Part shown: positions 44,143 through 52,330 of the stretch, one piece after another
Numbering within the stretch: position 1 is the first letter of the stretch
How the letters are laid out: each line of letters opens with the position of its first letter
Assembly: GCA_028870845.1 (NCBI GenBank)
Contig: JAGWOR010000013.1
Coordinates: forward strand, 1-54,827
DNA length: 54,827 nucleotides
Direction: 5' to 3'
From: Gammaproteobacteria bacterium
Lineage (GTDB): Bacteria > Pseudomonadota > Gammaproteobacteria > Natronospirales > REEB76
Made by a program: the position numbers and the translations under genes
Notes under the pieces: generated by a model
Database searches by the model: none
What the model was told of the DNA's origin: nothing
Seen by the model: the letters and a program-made list of their open reading frames with translations, nothing else

Positions 44143-44622
44143 ATGGAACCCGCAACTCTCACATCTGAACTGGGCCTGGACCGGCCTCCGCGCCTGTTGA
44201 ATGATGGCAAATGGTGGCTGCTGGCTGCGATCGGCCTGGCGGCGGGACCGGTACTCTGGTTTATTGCCGGAATCAGTCCGGCAGCATCGGTACCCCAGGG
44301 AATTTGGCAATGGTGCGCGGTTATCGGCTGGCAGCCGATAACAGAAGAACTGCTGTTCCGCGGACTGCTCCAAGGTCAATTACTTCGGCTGCGTTGGGGA
44401 AAACGAACTTGGTTAGGACTGAGCGGCGCCAATCTCACCACATCCCTGGTGTTCACAGCGTTACATTTCCTGTATCACACACCACCGTGGGCGGCGGCCG
44501 TGGTCTTACCCTCGTTGGCGTTCGGCTGGCTGCGTGAACGCCACCACAGCACCTGGTCACCATTAATCACCCATGTGTTGTTCAACCTGGCGTTCTTCCT
44601 GACTGCAGCCATCCCTGCCTGA
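44143..44622 (+). CDS. CPBP/glutamic-type intramembrane protease, MrtJ-like (JDVT-CTERM sorting)
   Basis: The protein has 159 residues, almost all in membrane helices. The CPBP (Abi) motifs are visible: E68-E69 and R73 in TEELLFRGLLQG, F104 and H108 in LVFTALHFLY, H144 and N148 in ITHVLFNLAFF. These form the glutamate/histidine catalytic site of the Rce1-like family. The segment ANLTTSLVFTALHFLYHTPP and its position directly behind a Cys-tail surface protein match the MrtJ group, proposed to cut JDVT-CTERM tails at the membrane. Cleavage and anchoring of the neighbouring gene product are inferred from family knowledge and adjacency. The reading frame begins 24 bases after the hairpin. Confidence 0.82.
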   Translation: MEPATLTSELGLDRPPRLLNDGKWWLLAAIGLAAGPVLWFIAGISPAASVPQGIWQWCAVIGWQPITEELLFRGLLQGQLLRLRWGKRTWLGLSGANLTTSLVFTALHFLYHTPPWAAAVVLPSLAFGWLRERHHSTWSPLITHVLFNLAFFLTAAIPA

Positions 44623-44637
44623 AATAGTCGCTTTAAC

Positions 44638-45324
44638 TCACGATGGCAAGATTTCCGCCAAAGATGTAATGGCCGGGAATTCATGAATATCACGCGCCGG
44701 TTGCCCGCTGTCCGGACGGCGCATGGCTACAACGCTGCCGATGCCGAAATCCCGCGCGGCCCGCAGCACCGGCAGGCTATCATCCACCAGCAATGTGGCT
44801 TCGCCATCAAAGGGTTCAACTTCCTGCAGGGCCTGCCAAAAGGCCGCACTTTCCTTGGGTGTACCGAAACTGTGGGAAGACACGATGCGGTTAAAATAAC
44901 CATCCAGGCGGGTGTGCTCCATCTTGAGCGACAGGGCCTCGGCATGGGCGTTGGTGACCAGCACCAGCCGCATGCCGGCATTGCGCACGGATTGCAGGAA
45001 CATTTCGGCATGCGGTACCACTCTGATCAGCTGCCGCAATTCGCGTTTCAGGGCCAGAATGTCCAGCTCCAATTCCCGCGACCAGTGATCCAGGCAATAC
45101 CACTGCAAACTGCCTTCCATGGCGCGAAAGCGCGGCAGCAGCTGGTCGCGGGCCGCTTCGGTGCTCAAGCCATGACGCTCGCCGTAGCGCAGCGGTACGT
45201 GTTCGTGCCAGAAATGATTGTCGAAATGCAGATCCAGGAGCGTGCCATCCATATCCATAAACACCGTATGGATGCCTTTCCAGTCAAGCACGGGAATCGA
45301 TGTGGCGCGCATGGCCGCTATCAT
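44638..45324 (-). CDS. yrfG: HAD-family GMP/IMP nucleotidase YrfG
   Basis: The protein has 228 residues. HAD motif I is VFMDMDGTLLDLHFDNHFW, motif II LVTNAH, motif III K in GTPKESAAFW and motif IV LLVDDSLPVLRAA. The DNHFW extension after motif I is characteristic of YrfG. A second ATG four codons in (45312) is possible. In enteric bacteria yrfG is near nudE and cysQ; here cysQ is divergent directly next to it and nudE is missing. Confidence 0.88.
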   Translation of the reverse strand: MIAAMRATSIPVLDWKGIHTVFMDMDGTLLDLHFDNHFWHEHVPLRYGERHGLSTEAARDQLLPRFRAMEGSLQWYCLDHWSRELELDILALKRELRQLIRVVPHAEMFLQSVRNAGMRLVLVTNAHAEALSLKMEHTRLDGYFNRIVSSHSFGTPKESAAFWQALQEVEPFDGEATLLVDDSLPVLRAARDFGIGSVVAMRRPDSGQPARDIHEFPAITSLAEILPS

Positions 45325-45373
45325 ATACGCTCATATGCCGCGTGGTTACCCACGCTGCCGCGGAAGCAATTCC

Positions 45374-46171
45374 ATGTCACGAGATAATGAACAGATGCTC
45401 GGACCGTTGCTGGAAATCGCCAGCCGGGCGAGCCAAGCCATCCTGAAAATCTACGCCACCGATTTCCAGGTGGACATCAAGCAGGACCGCTCACCGGTGA
45501 CAGCGGCCGACATGGCGGCCCACCAGGTGATATTGCAGGGTCTCAATCAGCTCACCCCTGACCTGCCGGTGCTGTCGGAGGAATCAAGCCATGTTCCGTT
45601 CTCAGAACGCCGGCGCTGGACCCGCTACTGGCTGGTGGACCCACTGGACGGCACCAAGGAATTCATCAGCCGCAACGGTGATTTCACCATCAATATCGCA
45701 CTGGTACAGGAACATGCGCCGGTGGTTGGCCTGGTGCACATCCCGGCGGAAGACCTCAGCTACTACGGGGTGGTGGGCGCCGGCGCCTATCGGCGTGAAG
45801 CGGGAGCCCCACCCCAGGCAATCCAGGTATGTCGCCTGTCAGGACAACCGGTGCGAGTTGTGGCCAGCCGCTCCCATCGCGGCCCGTTGCTAGACGGTTA
45901 TCTGGAAAAACTCGGCGCCCATGAAACCCTGTCGCGCGGCAGCGCCCTCAAATTCTGCCTGGTGGCTGAAGGTGCGGCGGACGTGTACCCGCGCCTGGGG
46001 CCCACCTATGAATGGGATACAGCCGCGGGCCATGCGGTATTGCTGGCGGCCGGCGGTCATGTCATTGCGGTGGATGGCACGCCTCTCCGCTACAACAGCG
46101 AGGATTCCCTGCTCAATCCGCATTTCATCGCCTATGCGGACCCCGCCCGCGACTGGCGGAAGTATTTATAG
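45374..46171 (+). CDS. cysQ: 3'(2'),5'-bisphosphate nucleotidase CysQ
   Basis: The protein has 265 residues. The inositol-monophosphatase-type metal site is WLVDPLDGTKEFISRNGDFT and the second motif EWDTAAGHAVLLAAGG. SEESSHVPFSERRRW is typical of CysQ. It hydrolyses PAP to AMP, relieving inhibition in sulfate assimilation. The ATG at 45374 is chosen; the frame extends upstream without homology. Confidence 0.94.
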   Translation: MSRDNEQMLGPLLEIASRASQAILKIYATDFQVDIKQDRSPVTAADMAAHQVILQGLNQLTPDLPVLSEESSHVPFSERRRWTRYWLVDPLDGTKEFISRNGDFTINIALVQEHAPVVGLVHIPAEDLSYYGVVGAGAYRREAGAPPQAIQVCRLSGQPVRVVASRSHRGPLLDGYLEKLGAHETLSRGSALKFCLVAEGAADVYPRLGPTYEWDTAAGHAVLLAAGGHVIAVDGTPLRYNSEDSLLNPHFIAYADPARDWRKYL

Positions 46172-46247
46172 ACGCGCAGCAGCTTCCCGGGAATTACATG
46201 CATGCACAGCCGGGGTTGCCCAAGCAGCATGCAGGTAACCCGCTGGT

Positions 46248-46811
46248 TCAGGGATTCTGGCCCAGCAGGCCGGCCTTCAAATCCTCGGTGGGCGGATTCG
46301 GCCCCAGGAAAACCTTTAGCAATGCCTGGTGGAAATCCTCGCCGGCAATGCTGCCCACGGGCTTGCCGTTCCAGCTCACCTGGGTGCCTTGCCCCGGGAT
46401 GTAATCCAGGGTGATGACATCGCCCTTCTTGGAATTGCCGAAAAATGCCACGAACTTTTCCACATCGGCCTTTAATGTAGCACTCATGTTCGGATTATTG
46501 TCCTTGAAGCCTTCATGCCAGGCGTCTGCAAACTGGCCTTTGTCCACGCTGTAGATCATGTGCATGAGGATGCTGTCCGGACCGCCTTCGGCCATCACCT
46601 CCGCGGCGGTATCGGCCTTCTGCGGCAGGTACAGCGCGCCCAGGTAAATCTTGAAGAAAAACTTGGTGCGCAAGCCCATGCCGTTCAACACCAGGGCCTG
46701 ACCGCCGACCGTGACCGTATCGGGTACCGTTACGTCCTTGTAGGTCGCTGCCCCGGCGTTCATCACTGCACCGATGCCCAAAATAGCAAGAATGCTCAGC
46801 AGTTTCTTCAT
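46248..46811 (-). CDS. Exported chalcone-isomerase-like protein
   Basis: The protein has 187 residues with a signal peptide (MKKLLSILAILGIGAVMNAGA, cut after AGA or nearby). The mature part matches bacterial chalcone-isomerase-like proteins: VLNGMGLRTKFFFKIYLGALYLP, then DYIPGQGTQVSWNGKPVGSI and FHQALLKVFLGPNPP. These proteins keep the fold of plant chalcone isomerase but act in unknown reactions, often in the periplasm, possibly binding fatty acids. The gene upstream (dienelactone hydrolase family) ends 51 bases before it, so they may be co-transcribed. Confidence 0.85.
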   Translation of the reverse strand: MKKLLSILAILGIGAVMNAGAATYKDVTVPDTVTVGGQALVLNGMGLRTKFFFKIYLGALYLPQKADTAAEVMAEGGPDSILMHMIYSVDKGQFADAWHEGFKDNNPNMSATLKADVEKFVAFFGNSKKGDVITLDYIPGQGTQVSWNGKPVGSIAGEDFHQALLKVFLGPNPPTEDLKAGLLGQNP

Positions 46812-46862
46812 ATGCGTCTCCGTATTCGCGGTTACTGAATCATCCAATGCAACAGCTTCATG

Positions 46863-47726
46863 CTACACGCCCTTCAAATAGCGGGCAAAGAACGCCAGCG
46901 TGCGTTTCCAGGCGTCGGCCGCCGCCACAGGCCGGTAGCGCTCCCCGGATGGATTGGCGAATGCATGCCCGGCATCCGGGTATTCATGGATTTCCGCCTT
47001 GACCTTTGCAGCCCGCAACGCCTTCTCGAAAGCTTGCACATCTTTGACGGTGATACCCTGGTCCTGCTCACCGAAGAAACCCATGAGCGGCATCTTGAGT
47101 TTCGACAGTTGCTTCACATCGTCCACCGGTTCCCCGTAGTACATGACCGCCGCGTTGATCTGCTCGGGAAACATGAGCGCAGTCTGCAGCGACCAGCCGC
47201 CGCCGAAACACCAGCCGATGACGCCGATGCGCGGCGCGTGTTCACGCTCATGCAAATAGGCATAAGCCTGCCTGAGATTGTCCCTGGCCATTTCCGGATC
47301 CTTGAACACCGCCGACATCAAATTCCTGGCTTGGGCAGGATCCGCGGCGGTTTTTCCGCCGTAAAGATCCACGGCCAATGCCGCATAGCCCTGGCCAGCC
47401 AACTGGTCCGCCATGCTGCGGATATTGTCATTCAGGCCCCACCATTCATGGATCACGATGATGCCGGGCAATGCGCCTGTGTGATTCACCGGTACGCTGA
47501 AATAGCCGTGCACCGGCTTGCCATTCACATTTGCGTATACCACATCGATGCCGTGCACCAGCTGGGCGGGTTTTTGCCGGGCTGCAGGGCTGGCGACCGG
47601 AACGTCGTGCGCGTGCATGGCCGCCATGGCCAGCAGGTACTGCTGAGTACCCATGGAATTCACGGCAGACGCGGCACTGGCCGCCAACAGAAACAAAAAT
47701 AATTTCAACAGCGGTTTGTTATGCAT
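46863..47726 (-). CDS. Exported dienelactone hydrolase family protein
   Basis: The protein has 287 residues. A signal peptide (MHNKPLLKLFLFLLAASAASA) precedes an alpha/beta hydrolase of the DLH type: IIVIHEWWGLNDNIRSMADQLA, the nucleophile elbow GVIGWCFGGGWS with Cys, the acid at about FFGEQDQGI and the His in DAGHAFANP. The ATG at 47726 has GGGAG five bases upstream; the queD stop codon lies 17 bases before that ATG. The substrate is unknown. Most DLH proteins are cytoplasmic, so export is notable. Confidence 0.87.
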   Translation of the reverse strand: MHNKPLLKLFLFLLAASAASAVNSMGTQQYLLAMAAMHAHDVPVASPAARQKPAQLVHGIDVVYANVNGKPVHGYFSVPVNHTGALPGIIVIHEWWGLNDNIRSMADQLAGQGYAALAVDLYGGKTAADPAQARNLMSAVFKDPEMARDNLRQAYAYLHEREHAPRIGVIGWCFGGGWSLQTALMFPEQINAAVMYYGEPVDDVKQLSKLKMPLMGFFGEQDQGITVKDVQAFEKALRAAKVKAEIHEYPDAGHAFANPSGERYRPVAAADAWKRTLAFFARYLKGV

Positions 47727-47743
47727 GGCAGCTCCCTGATTCA

Positions 47744-48100
47744 TCAATCACCTCGATAGATACAGCCGGAGGTACAGGTTTCGGCGATCACCACCTTGTG
47801 CAGCATGGGCAGATCCGGCTTGAGGCGCCGCCAGATCCAGCGCGCCAGCACCTCGCTGGTGGGGTTTTCCAGCCCCGGAATGTCATTCAGGTAGCGGTGG
47901 TCCAAGGCCTCGAAGGTCGGCCGGAATGCATCCTTGAGATCGGCAAAATCCATGAGCCAGCCACTGTCCGCTTGGAGTTCGCCGCGGATGTGGATCTCCA
48001 CCCGGAAGGAATGGCCGTGCAGCCGGCTGCATTTGTGGCCGGGCGGCAGATTCGGCAGCCGGTGGGCGGCTTCGATATGGAACACCTTGAAAATTTCCAT
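47744..48100 (-). CDS. queD: 6-carboxy-5,6,7,8-tetrahydropterin synthase
   Basis: The protein has 118 residues. The zinc-binding histidines are in EAAHRLP and RLHGHSF, and the active-site Cys in [29 protein letters not shown] and [12 protein letters not shown] are standard QueD features. It acts in the queuosine precursor pathway (7-cyano-7-deazaguanine). The other queuosine genes are not in the window. It probably heads a transcript with the dienelactone hydrolase and chalcone-isomerase-like genes. Confidence 0.95.
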   Translation of the reverse strand: MEIFKVFHIEAAHRLPNLPPGHKCSRLHGHSFRVEIHIRGELQADSGWLMDFADLKDAFRPTFEALDHRYLNDIPGLENPTSEVLARWIWRRLKPDLPMLHKVVIAETCTSGCIYRGD

Positions 48101-48280
48101 GCGCAGTTCGCCTGAAATCTCTCCGTCCAGTAACTATATTCTAACCGAGGCGCTGCCGCGGGGTTGCGGAACCGTGCACAGCGGGATGCGCAGGCGCGTG
48201 CTTGCGCCCGGACTGGCAGTCTCGTATGTTGGCGTCAACATCCGCGTCATCAGGGACCGCTCCACCTGGATTGCCAACTC

Positions 48281-48487
48281 ATGGTAAGCAAAACACCCCA
48301 GGGTATCGCCGCCAAACTCGAGCTGTTGCGCGAGGAACACCGGGACCTGGACATGGCAATCAGCCGCCTGGCGGATGACATTCACAGCAACGAACTACAA
48401 TTGAAAAGACTCAAGAAACGCAAACTGCAGCTCAAGGATTACATCGCCAAGCTTGAAAGCCTGCAGATACCGGACCTGGACGCTTGA
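48281..48487 (+). CDS. DUF465 (YdcH-like) small coiled protein
   Basis: The protein has 68 residues. The pattern LREEHRDLDMAISRLADD, then ELQLKRLKKRKLQLKDYIAKLE matches the YdcH/DUF465 family of short helical hairpins, whose function is unknown. The ATG at 48281 is chosen by homology. Its stop overlaps the TTG start of rnm (TTGA), indicating coupled translation. Confidence 0.88.
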   Translation: MVSKTPQGIAAKLELLREEHRDLDMAISRLADDIHSNELQLKRLKKRKLQLKDYIAKLESLQIPDLDA

Positions 48488-49305
48488 TCGACCTGCACCT
48501 GCATTCGCGCGCTTCCGACGGCAGCCTCACGCCCGCGCAACTGGTGCAGCTGTGCGCCGAGCGTGGCGTGCAGATACTGGCGCTCACCGACCATGACTGC
48601 CTGCGCGGCCTGGAGGAAGCCCGGCTGGCGTCGCAGGCAGCGGACATGCGCTTCATTCCGGGTGTTGAGATTTCCGTGACCTGGGAACACAAGACACTGC
48701 ATGTGGTCGGCCTGAATATCGATGCGGATTCCCCGGTCTTGAAGACTGGCCTGGCGCGCATGCAGCAGGAGCGCATCGAACGCGCCCGGGAAATCGGACG
48801 GCGCCTCGAATCCCGCGGCTACCCGGGCGCTTATACCGGGGCACTTGCACTGGCGGAGCATGGCAATGTAACGCGCACGCATTTTGCCCGCTGGCTGCAA
48901 GCCAATGGCCATGCTGGCAGCATGCAGAAGGCGTTCCAGCGTTTACTGGCCTACGGCAAGCCGGGATATGTAGCCAGCAACTGGGCCGGCCTGGAAGAAA
49001 GCATCCGCTGGATACACGCGGCCCGCGGCCTGGCAGTGCTGGCACATCCGCTGCGTTACCGCATGACCCGCACCTGGTTAATGCGGGCGCTGGATCAGTT
49101 CAAGCAGGCCGGCGGTGACGGTATCGAAGTGGTTTGTGGTGGCGGCAATCGTGATGAGCAGGCCGTGGCTTCCGATTATGCGAAACGTTTCCAACTTTCC
49201 GCATCGGTGGGTTCCGATTTTCACACTCCGGCGGCGGGCTGGAACCAGCCAGGGATCAGTACTTGCCTGCCGCAAAACCTGACGCCGGTATGGGAATGCT
49301 TTTGA
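48484..49305 (+). CDS. rnm: PHP-domain 5'-3' exoribonuclease Rnm (RNase AM/YciV type)
   Basis: The protein has 273 residues. The PHP metal motifs are IDLHLHSRASDGSLTP, ALTDHDCLRGLEEA, FIPGVEISV, LAVLAHPLRYR and SVGSDFHTPAAGW. This subgroup (E. coli YciV/Rnm) degrades short RNA from the 5' end and matures rRNA 5' ends. The start is TTG, overlapping the preceding stop (TTGA); homology begins at IDLHLHS with no room for another start. The length agrees with the family. Confidence 0.9.
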   Translation: MIDLHLHSRASDGSLTPAQLVQLCAERGVQILALTDHDCLRGLEEARLASQAADMRFIPGVEISVTWEHKTLHVVGLNIDADSPVLKTGLARMQQERIERAREIGRRLESRGYPGAYTGALALAEHGNVTRTHFARWLQANGHAGSMQKAFQRLLAYGKPGYVASNWAGLEESIRWIHAARGLAVLAHPLRYRMTRTWLMRALDQFKQAGGDGIEVVCGGGNRDEQAVASDYAKRFQLSASVGSDFHTPAAGWNQPGISTCLPQNLTPVWECF

Positions 49306-49335
49306 ATTCATGACCCGCTGTACGGGTAACAGCGG

Positions 49336-51234
49336 CTAGCCTTTGAACACGCCGGCCTCACCGGCCAAAGTGAAAATTCTGGCTTCCACGAATATCTTCA
49401 CCAGATCGGCATCCAGTTTGCCGTGCCTGGCTTCGTCCTCCAGCACCGCGAACGCCCGTTCCGAGGGCATGGATTTCTTGTAGGGGCGGTCGGCGGCGGT
49501 GAGCGCGTCATAGATATCGGCCACTGTCATGAGCCTGGAGGGGAATGGAATGTCGCCCTGGGAACGCCCGCGCGGATAACCGCTGCCGTCGAGCTTTTCA
49601 TGGTGGGCGCCGGCAATCTCGGGGATGGCGGCCAGATCCGCCGGCCAGGGAATGCGTCTGAGGAAATTATAGGTATGCACCACATGGGATTCGATCTCGC
49701 GCCGTTCCTCCGGCGTCAGGCTGCCGCGCGGGATCGACAGCACCCGGTGTTCGTCGTCGCTCAGCAAGGGTACATCCTGTTCCGACAGCCGGTAATTTTT
49801 CGCGGTTTTGAGCGCCTTGCTGGGCTTGCTTTTCAGCATATCCGGTTGGTTGGCCTCCTGAATCGCCGCCCAGTATGCGTCCAGTGCCGCCAGCTTGTTT
49901 TCCAGTTCCTGTTCGATGCCGATCAATTCCTGGCGTGAATCCGTACCACCCCGCAGCAGCACCAGCTGCTGCGCCAGGGCGCGTCGCTTGAGACGCTCGA
50001 TCTCCAGGCTGATGCGCTCACGGATCGCCTGATAGCGTTCCGGCGTGAGTTTGTGGGCTTTTACCAGCACGTGCTCGCGCACGCCGATCTTGCCGAAATC
50101 ATGCAGCAAGGCTGCGTAACGCAACTCGCGCAACTGCCGGTCGCTGAACTGGATGCTGCGGAAACGCGCCATACCGGAGCGCGGCAGGGCCTCTGCCAAA
50201 CCGGTGGTGAGGCGCGCCACCCGGAACGAGTGGCCGCTGGTGGCCGGGTCGCGCTGCTCGATGGCGGTAACCGAAGCCACCACAAAACCCTCGAACATGT
50301 CCTCGATGGCCAGCAACAGGCGATTGTTGTCGATGGCGACCGCCGCCTGGCTGGCCAGGGAACGCAGCAGCGGCAGGATTTCATCGCTGAAAGGCAGAAT
50401 TTCGTCCGGCGTGGATTCCGGGCTCGTCAGTTTCCTGGAAGGATCACGCTTGCGGTTGATGAATTCGATACCGCCGATGATCTCCCCCTGGGGAATGCGT
50501 AGCGCCACCGCGTACAGCGAAGTGGTGCGGTAACCGAAGCGCTGGTCAAAGCTGCGGTTGAAACGCCAGTGCTGTTCCGACGCTGGCGCGTAGGCATCCG
50601 CCAGGTTGATTTCCTCGCCGGTCACGGTCACGTAACCGGCGATGGAGGTCAGGTCCAGCGGCAGGCGTTGCTCCTCGAAGGCAAACTGCACGGATTCGTT
50701 CTGCGCCAGGCGCACCACCAGTTCCGAAGACCCGTCCGGGTGCTTCTCGGTGAGAAAGATTGTAGCGGCGTCACAGTCCGCAAGCCTGCGCGCCTCGCTA
50801 AGAATCAGTTCCAGCAGCGCCTGGTGGCTGCGCTCGCTGGATAAAGCCACGCCTACATCCGTGAGCTGGCGCAGCTGCTGGCGCTGGCGCTCCATGGCGG
50901 CCGCCAGCGACAGGGTTCCGAGGATGGCGGCTATGGGCCAGTGGTTGGATATCGATATTTCGCCCGCCTGCGCTGCCGCCTCGTCGTATAGCAGGATCGC
51001 TTGCGATGCAGCTGCCTGCCATCCTGCGCGCTTGGACTTGGCCAGCAGCTGCGGCGTAAGGCACAAGACGCTGGTGAACTGGTCTGCCAGGTCGGAGGTT
51101 TTTTTAACTTCCGTGTAGTTGAAACCGGCGCACGCCAATGCCTCGCGTTGCTCGCCGGAAAAATAATCGGAAGCACCGGCGACGCGGATCCCGCCGGATT
51201 TTTCCCTGTCCTTGCGCGCTGCCGCCGCGGCCAT
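49336..51234 (-). CDS. GAF-HD-GYP cyclic-di-GMP phosphodiesterase-like protein with a long insertion
   Basis: The protein has 632 residues. Residues 15-110 are a divergent alpha/beta (receiver-like) region ending in a helix; 125-305 is a GAF domain (LTDVGVALSSERSHQALLELIL, then IGGIEFINRK); 315-600 is an HD-GYP domain with GHSFRVA, LLHDFGKIGV (H378-D379) and HHEKLDGSGYP (544-554). The distance between HD and GYP is about 165 residues, far more than the 55-65 of ordinary HD-GYP domains; the extra part (395-505) is a charged, helical insertion. Metal-binding residues are kept, so c-di-GMP hydrolysis is plausible. It lies six bases after ttcA on the same strand. Confidence 0.87.
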   Translation of the reverse strand: MAAAAARKDREKSGGIRVAGASDYFSGEQREALACAGFNYTEVKKTSDLADQFTSVLCLTPQLLAKSKRAGWQAAASQAILLYDEAAAQAGEISISNHWPIAAILGTLSLAAAMERQRQQLRQLTDVGVALSSERSHQALLELILSEARRLADCDAATIFLTEKHPDGSSELVVRLAQNESVQFAFEEQRLPLDLTSIAGYVTVTGEEINLADAYAPASEQHWRFNRSFDQRFGYRTTSLYAVALRIPQGEIIGGIEFINRKRDPSRKLTSPESTPDEILPFSDEILPLLRSLASQAAVAIDNNRLLLAIEDMFEGFVVASVTAIEQRDPATSGHSFRVARLTTGLAEALPRSGMARFRSIQFSDRQLRELRYAALLHDFGKIGVREHVLVKAHKLTPERYQAIRERISLEIERLKRRALAQQLVLLRGGTDSRQELIGIEQELENKLAALDAYWAAIQEANQPDMLKSKPSKALKTAKNYRLSEQDVPLLSDDEHRVLSIPRGSLTPEERREIESHVVHTYNFLRRIPWPADLAAIPEIAGAHHEKLDGSGYPRGRSQGDIPFPSRLMTVADIYDALTAADRPYKKSMPSERAFAVLEDEARHGKLDADLVKIFVEARIFTLAGEAGVFKG

Positions 51235-51240
51235 CCGTTC

Positions 51241-52170
51241 TCAGACCAGACCCGCGGCTTTGCTACGTACCTGCCGGATCACCTGGTCCAAGGAAATCGA
51301 GGCCACCAGCACGTCTTCCTGGCCGGCTTCGGGATGAATATCCGCGTCCACCCAGGCTGTGACTGGCGGCTGTTTTGACAATCCCAGGGACGCGAAATCA
51401 AACAATCCCGGGTCCGCCAGGTGCGAAGGCACCACATTCTGGAGCGCGGCAAAAATCGAATTGCAGCGTCCCGGATATTCGCGATCCCATTCCGCCAACA
51501 TGGCCTTTACCGCCTTGCGCTGCAGATGTGGCTGGGAACCGCACAGGTTGCAGGGTATCAGTGGAAACTCCCTTAGTGCCGCATATTTGGCGATGTCGTG
51601 CTCATCGCAGTAGGCCAGCGGCCGGATCACCACATGCCTGCCGTTGTCGGACCTGAGCTTGGGCGGCATGGCCTTCAGTTTGCCGCCGTAGAACAGGTTC
51701 AGGAAGAATGTTTCCATGATGTCGCCGCGATGATGGCCCAGCGCGATCTTGCTAACGCCCTGCCGGGCAGCGAAGGTATACAGCGCACCGCGGCGCAGAC
51801 GCGAACACAACCCGCAGGTGGTCTTGCCTTCCGGTATCACGCGCTTCACCACGCTGTAGGTGTCCTGTTCCAGAATGTGGAATGGCACGCCGATATCGGC
51901 CAGGTAACCGGGCAATACATGCTCCGGGAACCCCGGCTGCTTCTGATCCAGATTCACCGCCAGGATCTCGAATTCCACCGGTGCACACTCGCGCAGTTTC
52001 AGCAGGATATCCAGCAGCGTGTAGGAATCCTTGCCGCCCGACAGGCACACCATCACCCGGTCGCCGGCCTCGATCATGTTGAAATCCTGGATGGCCTTGC
52101 CCGTCAGGCGGCGCAGGCGCTTTTCCAGCTTGTTGCTGTTGACCGAGTGTTTTTGTGGTGCTGATTGCAC
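51241..52170 (-). CDS. ttcA: tRNA 2-thiocytidine(32) synthetase TtcA
   Basis: The protein has 309 residues. The PP-loop [14 protein letters not shown] and the cysteines of the Fe-S cluster ([10 protein letters not shown] and IPCNLCGSQ) are present; [21 protein letters not shown] is a family signature. It thiolates C32 in a set of tRNAs. The start is GTG at 52170. The frame is open to 52239, but a TAGAAT -10-like box at about 52206-52211 on the minus strand lies within that extension and the N-terminal residues there show no homology. Confidence 0.92.
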   Translation of the reverse strand: MQSAPQKHSVNSNKLEKRLRRLTGKAIQDFNMIEAGDRVMVCLSGGKDSYTLLDILLKLRECAPVEFEILAVNLDQKQPGFPEHVLPGYLADIGVPFHILEQDTYSVVKRVIPEGKTTCGLCSRLRRGALYTFAARQGVSKIALGHHRGDIMETFFLNLFYGGKLKAMPPKLRSDNGRHVVIRPLAYCDEHDIAKYAALREFPLIPCNLCGSQPHLQRKAVKAMLAEWDREYPGRCNSIFAALQNVVPSHLADPGLFDFASLGLSKQPPVTAWVDADIHPEAGQEDVLVASISLDQVIRQVRSKAAGLV

Positions 52171-52330
52171 GAATAAACTCTGCGTAGGTGATGAATAATC
52201 AGACCATTCTAGCCGTAAAAGTAGATGTCTTTCAGCCACTGTGCCATGTATATGTAATAACTACAGGCAAATACTTGCTTGAGTCGCACACATCTGCCAA
52301 CGCGAACCTGGAAATACCCGGCGGAGCGAA

